This document shows, in pieces, positions 5,013 to 10,422 of a DNA stretch of 10,422 bases. The notes below the pieces were generated by a model. The model was not told the origin of the DNA and searched no databases. It saw nothing but the letters and a program-made list of their open reading frames with translations. A program made the translations under genes and the position numbers. This stretch comes from an uncultured Collinsella sp. (GTDB lineage: Bacteria; Actinomycetota; Coriobacteriia; Coriobacteriales; Coriobacteriaceae): contig CABQKL010000066.1 of NCBI GenBank assembly GCA_902464645.1, forward strand, positions 1 to 10,422, given 5' to 3'. Positions within the stretch are counted from its first letter, which is position 1, and each line of letters begins with the position of its first letter.

Positions 5013-6074
5013 ATGGAGAGGATACTCGGCGTTAATCTCTCTGGCTGGTTTATTCCCGAGCCTTGGGTGACCCCGTCGCTGTACGCGGCGACCGGTGCAT
5101 CCAACGCGGCCGAGCTACAGGAGGCCATGGGTACCGCCGCCTATAACGAGCGCATGCGCCGCCATTACGAGACGTTTGTGAGCGAGGACGATTTTCGTCG
5201 CATGGCGCAGATCGGTCTCAATGCCGTGCGTCTGCCGGTGCCCTGGTATGCCTTTGGCTCACAGGAGTCCGATGCCTCCTACATATCGGTTGTCGATTAC
5301 ATCGACCGCGCGATTGAGTGGGCTGCCAAGTACGACATCCGCGTGCTGCTCGATCTGGCAACTGTGCCCGGTGGCCAGGGCGATTCCAACGATTCACCCA
5401 CCACGCCGGAGGCTGTCGCCGAGTGGCATTCGTCCACCAACGGCCGTCATGTCGCACTCGACGTGCTTGAGCGCTTGGCCGATCGCTATGGCGAGGCCGA
5501 GAGCCTGCTGGGCATTGAGCTGCTGGACACGCCGCAGATGAGCGTTCGCAAGAGCCTCTTCACCATGACGGATGGCATTCCCGCTCACTACCTGCGCAAT
5601 TTCTATCGCGATGCCTACGAGCTCGTCCGTTCGTATATGCCCGAGGATAAGATCGTCGTCTTCTCGTCGTCGGGGCATCCCGGCGAGTGGAAGCATTTTA
5701 TGCGCGGCGCCAAGTACAAGAACGTCTACATGGACCTTCACCTGTACCATTACCGCGACGAGTATGCGCTCGACATCACGAGCCCTCGCGGGCTGACGAC
5801 GGCGATTTCGCGTAACAAGCGCGAGCTCAAAGAAGCGATTTCGACTGGGTTCCCCGTGCTGGTGGGCGAATGGTCGGGTGCGGCGATTTTTGCCAACTCG
5901 TCGGTTACGCCCGAGGGCCGCAATGCCTACGAGCGCGTGTTCATCGCCAACCAGCTGGCTTCGTTTGCGCCGGCTGCCGGTTGGTTCTTCCAAACGTGGA
6001 AGACCGAGAAGCGCATTGCAGCATGGGACGCCCGCGCGGCGCTCGGTACGCTCGAGCGCGGCATGATTGAATAG
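5013..6074 (+). CDS. GH5-fold protein resembling exo-beta-1,3-glucanase, active site degenerate
   Basis: This 353-residue protein has the landmarks of GH5 exo-1,3-beta-glucanases (subfamily 9 type) in order: G6-V-N-L-S-G-W-F-I-P-E-P-W-V-T-P-S-L, F55-V-S-E-D-D-F, G68-L-N-A-V-R73-L-P-V, L113-D-L, I168-E-L-L, Y239-M-D-L-H243-x-Y, V284-G-E286-W-S, and G323-W-F-F-x-T-W-K-T-E. E286 is the expected nucleophile. The acid/base site, normally N-E-P, reads D172-T173-P174, so the catalytic Glu is missing. The LDLHxAPGSQNG loop is altered to L-D-L-A-T-V-P-G-G-Q-G, losing its His. There is no signal peptide, so it is cytoplasmic. It may be a carbohydrate-binding pseudoenzyme, a transglycosidase-like enzyme or an enzyme using another acid. 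ATG 5013 is 5 nt after AAGGGGG; GTG 5010 is an alternative. rsmI follows after 6 nt. Confidence 0.75.
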   Translation: MERILGVNLSGWFIPEPWVTPSLYAATGASNAAELQEAMGTAAYNERMRRHYETFVSEDDFRRMAQIGLNAVRLPVPWYAFGSQESDASYISVVDYIDRAIEWAAKYDIRVLLDLATVPGGQGDSNDSPTTPEAVAEWHSSTNGRHVALDVLERLADRYGEAESLLGIELLDTPQMSVRKSLFTMTDGIPAHYLRNFYRDAYELVRSYMPEDKIVVFSSSGHPGEWKHFMRGAKYKNVYMDLHLYHYRDEYALDITSPRGLTTAISRNKRELKEAISTGFPVLVGEWSGAAIFANSSVTPEGRNAYERVFIANQLASFAPAAGWFFQTWKTEKRIAAWDARAALGTLERGMIE

Positions 6075-6080
6075 GTTGAT

Positions 6081-6959
6081 ATGACGCAAAACAGCGCCCA
6101 TACGGGCAAACTCTATGTGGTCGGCACGCCCATCGGCAACCTGGGCGACCTGTCCCCGCGCGTTGGTGAGGCTTTTGCCGCCGCCGATGCCATCTGCTGC
6201 GAAGACACGCGTGTGACGTCAAAGCTGCTGATGCATCTGGGCATTTCCAAGCCGCTTGTCCGTTGCGACGAGAATGTGATCGCCAGCCGCGCTGCCGGCC
6301 TGGTCGACCGCCTGCTGGCGGGGGAGACCCTCGCCTTTGCCTCGGACGCCGGCATGCCGAGCGTGTCCGATCCCGGCCAGGCGCTGGTCGAGGCGGCGCG
6401 TGAGGCCGATGTGCCCGTCGAAGTTATTCCCGGGCCCTCTGCTTGCGTCACGGCGCTCGTTTCGTCCGGTATTCCCTGCGAGCATTTTTTCTTCGAGGGC
6501 TTTTTGGGCCGAAAGCACGGCGACCGCGTGCGCCGTTTGCAGCGCCTTGCCGTGGTGCCCGGCGCACTCATCTTCTACGAGTCTCCACATCGCATCGTGG
6601 CGACGCTCGAGGCCGTGGTGGAGGTCTTTCCCCAGCGTGAGGTTGCCGTCTGCCGCGAACTCACCAAGCTGCACGAGGAGGTCTTGCGCGGGCCCGCTGC
6701 CCAGCTTGCCGAGGAGCTGCGTGCTCGCGGCGAGGTAAAGGGCGAGATTGCGCTGGTCATCGCGCCGCCGAGTGAGGATGAGGAGGCCGGTATCGTGCCG
6801 GTTGGCGCCGCGGCAGCGGATCCCGACGAGGCCCTGCGCGAGGATATCCGCGCCGCGCTCGAGGAGGGGGAGCCCGCGTCTGCGGTGGCCAAGCGCCTGT
6901 CTCAGAAGTATTCGCGCCGCAAGCGCGATGTCTATGCCATGGTGCTCGATATGCAATAG
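6081..6959 (+). CDS. rsmI: 16S rRNA (cytidine(1402)-2'-O)-methyltransferase RsmI
   Basis: RsmI transfers a methyl group from S-adenosylmethionine to the 2'-O of C1402 in the decoding centre of 16S rRNA, in the cytoplasm. The 292-residue length is normal. Family motifs of the tetrapyrrole-methylase fold are clear: V13-V-G-T-P-I-G-N-L-G-D-L-S-P-R, E41-D-T-R-V-T, A87-S-D-A-G-M-P-S-V-S-D-P-G, P117-G-P-S-A, F142-L-G-R-K-H-G-D-R, and Y166-E-S-P-H-R. The C-terminal tail (about 245-292) has the small helical extension ending K-R-L-S-Q-K-Y-S-R-R-K-R-D-V-Y. The region around position 62-65 reads C-D-E-N rather than the more usual H-E-H-N/H-N-E. Its ATG is 6 nt after the GH5-like stop with only a weak ribosome site, so it is probably translated by coupling from that gene. 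Confidence 0.95.
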   Translation: MTQNSAHTGKLYVVGTPIGNLGDLSPRVGEAFAAADAICCEDTRVTSKLLMHLGISKPLVRCDENVIASRAAGLVDRLLAGETLAFASDAGMPSVSDPGQALVEAAREADVPVEVIPGPSACVTALVSSGIPCEHFFFEGFLGRKHGDRVRRLQRLAVVPGALIFYESPHRIVATLEAVVEVFPQREVAVCRELTKLHEEVLRGPAAQLAEELRARGEVKGEIALVIAPPSEDEEAGIVPVGAAAADPDEALREDIRAALEEGEPASAVAKRLSQKYSRRKRDVYAMVLDMQ

Positions 6960-6960
6960 A

Positions 6961-6989
6961 TGGAGGATATCCAGCCCTTGCGCTAGAAT
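6961..6989 (+). promoter_or_regulatory. Possible promoter of metG
   Basis: TAGAAT (6984-6989) matches five of six -10 bases; TGGAGG (6961-6966) at 17-nt spacing matches only three of six -35 bases. It lies in the 69-nt gap before metG. The leader would be too short for a T-box. Confidence 0.3.
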
Positions 6990-7028
6990 CATCCTCTGTA
7001 TGCAACGTTTTTCTGGAGGACAAACCCC

Positions 7029-8630
7029 ATGGATCAAAGCAAGCCTTCGTTCTTTATCACGACGCCCATCTACTACGTCAACGCCGATCCGCACCTGGGC
7101 ACGGCTTATTCCACCATCATCGCCGACGTTCAGGCCCGTTATCGTCGCTCCGCCGGCTATAACGTCAAGTTCCTGACCGGCATGGACGAGCACGGCGAGA
7201 AGGTCGCCGAGGCCGCAGCCAAGCATGGCATGACGCCGCAGGAGTGGACCGACAGCCAGGCCCCGCACTTCAAGGAGCTTTGGAGCAAGCTCGAGATCTC
7301 CAACGACGACTTCATCCGCACCACCGAGCCGCGCCAGCATCATGCCGTGCAGTACCTGTGGGAGCGCATGAAGGAGTCCGGCTACCTGTATAAGGGCAGC
7401 TACGACGGTTGGTATTGCGTGCCTGACGAGACCTACTTCACCGATACGCAGGTCCAGAAGGGCGACGAGGAGTACGGCAGCGTCGGCCAGCACCTGTGCC
7501 CCGACTGTCACCGTCCGCTTGAGCGCGTGCAGGAGGAGTCCTACTTCTTTAAGCTTTCCGCCTTCCAGGACAAGCTGCTCAAGCTCTATGACGAGCATCC
7601 TGACTTTGTCGAGCCCGCGTTCCGTATGAACGAGGTACGCAGCTTTGTCGAGGGCGGCCTCAACGACCTTTCCGTGAGCCGCACGAGCTTTGACTGGGGC
7701 ATCCAGGTTCCGTTTGACGAGGGCCATGTGACCTATGTATGGTTCGACGCGCTGCTCAACTATATGACGGCCGTCGGCTACGGTGTCGACACCGACGAGG
7801 CGCGTGCCGAGCTGGCCTATCGCTGGCCCGCGCAGTTCCACATCGTGGGTAAGGACATCATCCGCTTCCACTGCGTCATTTGGCCCGCCATGCTCATGGC
7901 CATCGGCGAGGCCCTGCCCGAGCACGTCTTTGCCCATGGCTTCCTGACCGTGCGCAATGCCGAGACCGGCAAGGCCGAGAAGATGTCCAAGAGCCGCGGC
8001 AACGCCATCGCTCCGCAGGACGTTATCGACATGCTGGGCGTCGAGGGCTATCGCTACTACTTCATGACCGACGTGGTCCCCGGCACCGACGGTGCCATCA
8101 GCTTCGATCGCATGGAGCAGGTCTACAACGCCGACCTGGCCAACAGCTGGGGCAACCTCATCTCGCGTTCGCTCAACATGAGCGGCAAGTACTTTGATGG
8201 CTGCGCGCCCGCCAAGCCCGCATCGTTCGATGCGTTCGACAACCCGCTGGCAAAGATCGCCGACGGTTTGGTCGAGCGCTACATGGCCAAGATGGACGTG
8301 CTCGATTACGGTGGAGCCAAGGACGAGGTCATGGAGCTTATCCACGCCGCCAACCACTACATCGAGGACTCCGAGCCTTGGGCACTCGCCAAGGACGAGG
8401 CCAAGGCTGACGAGCTGGCATTTGTGATCTACAACCTGCTCGAGGCCATCCGCATTGCCGCTCACCTGCTGATGCCGCTCATGCCCCAGACTTCTGCCGA
8501 GGCCCTGCGCCGCCTGTCCTGCGAGGACGAGGCCGCGAGCGACGACCTCAAGGGCATTTGTACTTGGGGCTTGCTTGCCGGCGGTCAGCCCGTCGAGAAG
8601 GGCGACCCGCTGTTCCCGCGTCTGGCGTAG
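7029..8630 (+). CDS. metG: Methionyl-tRNA synthetase
   Basis: MetG joins methionine to tRNA-Met using ATP, supplying both initiator and elongator tRNAs in the cytoplasm. The 533-residue protein is a class I synthetase: the HIGH box reads H22-L-G-T, the KMSKS box is exact at 318-322, and the Rossmann core is framed by F8-F-I-T-T-P-I-Y-Y-V-N and W-F-D-A-L-L-N-Y. C130 (W-Y-C) and C157-P-D-C160-H lie in the connective/zinc region; only one CxxC knuckle is present, as in the Thermus/mycobacterial-type enzymes rather than the four-cysteine-pair E. coli type. The protein ends after the anticodon-binding helical domain and lacks the C-terminal OB-fold tRNA-binding/dimerisation domain found in longer bacterial MetGs, so it is probably monomeric. 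GGAGG 9 nt before ATG supports the start. A terminator follows. Confidence 0.97.
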   Translation: MDQSKPSFFITTPIYYVNADPHLGTAYSTIIADVQARYRRSAGYNVKFLTGMDEHGEKVAEAAAKHGMTPQEWTDSQAPHFKELWSKLEISNDDFIRTTEPRQHHAVQYLWERMKESGYLYKGSYDGWYCVPDETYFTDTQVQKGDEEYGSVGQHLCPDCHRPLERVQEESYFFKLSAFQDKLLKLYDEHPDFVEPAFRMNEVRSFVEGGLNDLSVSRTSFDWGIQVPFDEGHVTYVWFDALLNYMTAVGYGVDTDEARAELAYRWPAQFHIVGKDIIRFHCVIWPAMLMAIGEALPEHVFAHGFLTVRNAETGKAEKMSKSRGNAIAPQDVIDMLGVEGYRYYFMTDVVPGTDGAISFDRMEQVYNADLANSWGNLISRSLNMSGKYFDGCAPAKPASFDAFDNPLAKIADGLVERYMAKMDVLDYGGAKDEVMELIHAANHYIEDSEPWALAKDEAKADELAFVIYNLLEAIRIAAHLLMPLMPQTSAEALRRLSCEDEAASDDLKGICTWGLLAGGQPVEKGDPLFPRLA

Positions 8631-8672
8631 AGACCGCGCGAGCGCCATATCGGCAATTTGCTGTTTAGCTGT

Positions 8673-8708
8673 AAGGGCATGGCCGCCACGGTCCATGCCC
8701 TTTTGTTT
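8673..8708 (+). terminator. Intrinsic terminator after metG
   Basis: AAGGGCATGG (8673-8682) pairs perfectly with CCATGCCCTT (8693-8702) over a 10-nt loop, and the stem's final TT runs into TTGTTT. It separates metG from rsmA, though read-through is possible because no clear promoter is visible before rsmA. Confidence 0.85.
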
Positions 8709-8727
8709 CAAGACGCCGCCATCATGC

Positions 8728-8735
8728 TAAGGAGG
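8728..8735 (+). promoter_or_regulatory. Strong ribosome binding site of rsmA
   Basis: TAAGGAGG, near-perfect to the 16S 3' end, lies 5 nt before ATG 8741 and fixes the start. Confidence 0.8.
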
Positions 8736-8740
8736 CAACC

Positions 8741-9601
8741 ATGACAACTTCGCCTTTGGCAAACCCCACGGCCACCAGGGAGCTGCTGGAGGAGTTTGGC
8801 CTTGCGACCAAGCATCGCCTGGGCCAGAACTTTCTAGTCGACAATCATGTGATCGAGCGTATCTGCGAGCTTGCCGAGCTTGCAGGTGACGAGCGCGTAC
8901 TCGAGGTGGGTCCGGGTTGCGGTACGTTGACACTTGCGTTGCTGCAGGAAGCGGCGTGCGTTACGTCCATTGAGGCCGATCCCGAGCTCGAACCGGTGCT
9001 CGACGCCCACGCCGCCGACTATGCCAACTTCCGCTTTATCATGGGCGACGCACTTAAGGTGGGCCCGGAGCAGATTGAGCAGGCCGCCGGCGGTGAGCCC
9101 ACGGTATTTGTCGCGAACTTGCCCTATAACGTGGCGGCGACGATCATTTTGCAATTTTTCCAGACGATGCCGGCGCTCAAGCGTGCCGTCGTCATGGTGC
9201 AAAAGGAGGTTGCCGATCGCATTGCCGCGGTGCCGGGTAACAAGACCTATGGCGGCTATACGGCAAAGCTCGGCCTGTATGCGCAGGTGACGGGTCGCTT
9301 TGAGGTGCCGCCGCGTTGCTTTATGCCGGCGCCGCACGTGGACTCGGCCGTCGTGCGTATCGATCGTGTTGACGGCGTGGTGCCCGAAGGACTCGATCGC
9401 GAATTTGTGGCCCGCGTGATTGATGCTGCATTTGCTCAGCGTCGCAAGACCATCCGCAATTCCATGAGCGCCAACGGTTTTGCCAAGGACGTGCTCGATG
9501 CCGCCTTTGTGGCTTGCGATATCGCGCCCACCACGCGCGCCGAGACGCTTGACGTTGCCGACTTTATCCGTCTGGCCCAGGAGCTAATCCATGATGCCTG
9601 A
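8741..9601 (+). CDS. rsmA: 16S rRNA (adenine(1518)-N6/adenine(1519)-N6)-dimethyltransferase RsmA (KsgA)
   Basis: RsmA/KsgA dimethylates A1518 and A1519 in helix 45 of 16S rRNA using S-adenosylmethionine, a late step and checkpoint in 30S maturation; loss gives kasugamycin resistance in known species. The 286-residue protein is of normal size. Motifs: L27-G-Q-N-F-L, E55-V-G-P-G-C-G-T-L-T (SAM motif I), I77-E-A-D (ribose-binding acidic residue), G102-D-A-L, the catalytic N126-L-P-Y129, Q154-K-E-V-A-D-R, and F-M-P-A-P-H-V-D-S-A-V-V near residue 205. The C-terminal helical domain (F-A-Q-R-R-K-T-I-R-N) is complete. It overlaps the following tatD gene by 11 nt. Confidence 0.97.
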   Translation: MTTSPLANPTATRELLEEFGLATKHRLGQNFLVDNHVIERICELAELAGDERVLEVGPGCGTLTLALLQEAACVTSIEADPELEPVLDAHAADYANFRFIMGDALKVGPEQIEQAAGGEPTVFVANLPYNVAATIILQFFQTMPALKRAVVMVQKEVADRIAAVPGNKTYGGYTAKLGLYAQVTGRFEVPPRCFMPAPHVDSAVVRIDRVDGVVPEGLDREFVARVIDAAFAQRRKTIRNSMSANGFAKDVLDAAFVACDIAPTTRAETLDVADFIRLAQELIHDA

Positions 9602-10422
9602 TGCCGAGCGCGTGACGTTTACTAAGAAAAAGAAGACTGTTGCTTGTCCCGTGCCCTTGGCACCGCTTGCCGACACGCATGCGCATCTGCTTTCGTTCTG
9701 GGGCAAAGAAGTGCCCGAGACGCTCGTGCGCGCCAAAGCCGCGGGCGTCGACCTGCTGGTGACGATGTTCGACCCCATCGCCGACAAGCGCAGCGTGACG
9801 GACTATAGTGACTGGCTCGTGCGCGAGATTTTGCCGATGCGGGAAATTCCGCAGATCAAGTATCTCGCTGGCGTTCACCCCTATGGCGCGCCGGATTATA
9901 CCGACGACATTCACGCGCAGGTCGTTGCCGCGCTCGATGACCCTTTGTGCGCCGGTATCGGCGAAATTGGCCTGGACTACCACATGGACTATGACGACGA
10001 TATCGCGCCGGCACCCCATAACGTGCAGATTGACTGCATGGCGCGCCAGCTCGAGCTTGCCGTGTGCCGTAACGTGCCGGTGGAGCTGCATCTGCGTCAC
10101 GAGGACACGGACCAGGAGCGCACCTCGCACGTTGATGCGTACAACGTGCTTCGTGAGGTGGGCGTGCCCCAGGCCGGTTGTGTGCTGCACTGCTTTGGCG
10201 AGGACCGCGCCACGATGGAGCGCTTTGCGGAGCTGGGCTGCTATATCGCCTATGGTGGTGCGGCTACCTTTAAGCGCAACGACGACGTGCGCGAGGCATT
10301 CGCGGCAACCCCACTCGATCGAATTTTGTTCGAGACGGATTGCCCGTATATGGCTCCGGAGCCCATTCGCGGTCTTGAATGCGAGCCCGCAATGATCTCC
10401 ATTACGGCAAACGCGCTGGTTA
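9591..10422 (+). CDS. TatD-family metal-dependent hydrolase, 3' end outside window
   Basis: The visible 277 residues form a TatD-type TIM-barrel metallohydrolase. Metal ligands expected for the family are all seen: H30 and H32 (A-D-T-H-A-H-L), E125 (G-I-G-E-I-G-L-D-Y), H167 (E-L-H-L-R-H), H200 (V-L-H-C-F-G) and D250 (E-T-D-C-P-Y-M-A-P-E-P-I-R-G). TatD proteins act as 3'-5' exonucleases or DNases in some bacteria; the cellular substrate here cannot be told. The start is ATG 9591 (with a second ATG at 9594), 7 nt after AGGAG, inside the last codons of rsmA, so translation is coupled. A Lys-rich N-terminal extension (K12-K-K-K) precedes the barrel. The frame is still open at the last base; perhaps a few dozen residues are missing. 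Confidence 0.93.
   Translation, partial: MMPDAERVTFTKKKKTVACPVPLAPLADTHAHLLSFWGKEVPETLVRAKAAGVDLLVTMFDPIADKRSVTDYSDWLVREILPMREIPQIKYLAGVHPYGAPDYTDDIHAQVVAALDDPLCAGIGEIGLDYHMDYDDDIAPAPHNVQIDCMARQLELAVCRNVPVELHLRHEDTDQERTSHVDAYNVLREVGVPQAGCVLHCFGEDRATMERFAELGCYIAYGGAATFKRNDDVREAFAATPLDRILFETDCPYMAPEPIRGLECEPAMISITANALV

Noticed and set aside
4726..5013. 95-codon frame through the tRNA terminator, palindrome and promoter
   Set aside because: It starts inside the terminator, has no ribosome site and its product looks random.
5394..6101. Antisense open frame of 235 codons under the GH5-like gene
   Set aside because: Arg/His/Gly-rich composition typical of a shadow frame; the + strand gene has clear family motifs.
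6219..8711. Antisense open frame of 830 codons across rsmI and metG
   Set aside because: It is exactly opposite two certain genes, has no ribosome site, and its His/Leu/Val-rich, low-information protein is what GC-rich third codon positions produce on the opposite strand.
9564..10190. Antisense open frame of 208 codons under the tatD gene
   Set aside because: The + strand carries all TatD metal ligands; the antisense product has no recognisable feature.

Overview
The window looks like part of a GC-rich actinomycete chromosome, most likely a gut Coriobacteriia of the Collinsella type. That assignment is an inference from GC-rich third codon positions, AGGAGG-type ribosome sites, tightly overlapping genes, a Tad pilus cluster and the style of the housekeeping proteins; no rRNA or other marker here proves it. 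All recognised genes lie on the + strand.

Region 1 (1-4475) is the distal part of a Tad/Flp (type IVc) pilus operon. It holds the last codons of an upstream gene (probably tadC), an Flp-type pilin, an unrecognised one-membrane-segment protein, a second small pilin-like protein, a TadE-like pseudopilin, a 721-residue TadG-like secreted protein, a second TadE-like pseudopilin and a DUF192 protein. Adjacent genes overlap or nearly touch, so they are probably translated as a coupled set. The pilin, the small pilin-like protein and both TadE-like proteins share the same prepilin leader (L/A-R-E-E/D-x-A-Q-x-T-x-E) and are presumably cut by the same peptidase, which is not in the window. The first tadE-like gene has an apparent 2-bp (CG) insertion right after its natural ATG.

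Region 2 (4476-5012) is mostly non-coding. It contains a good promoter, a hairpin leader, tRNA-Phe(GAA), a strong intrinsic terminator, an 18-bp-arm imperfect palindrome, and a candidate promoter with a GACCG-TT-CGGTC operator-like palindrome over its -35 region.

Region 3 (5013-10422) starts with a cytoplasmic GH5-fold protein resembling exo-beta-1,3-glucanases but lacking the catalytic acid/base glutamate. It is followed after 6 nt by rsmI, then metG (with its own possible promoter and a terminator), rsmA/ksgA, and a tatD-family gene that runs off the window end. RsmI and RsmA both methylate 16S rRNA and MetG charges tRNA-Met, so this is a translation-maintenance cluster with an odd sugar-enzyme homologue at its head.

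The points most worth a second look are the CG-slippage frameshift in tadE, the active-site-degenerate GH5 protein, the palindrome and operator upstream of it, the acceptor-stem mismatch in tRNA-Phe, and the unexplained pilus-operon proteins (187-aa protein, Cys-rich TadG-like protein, DUF192).
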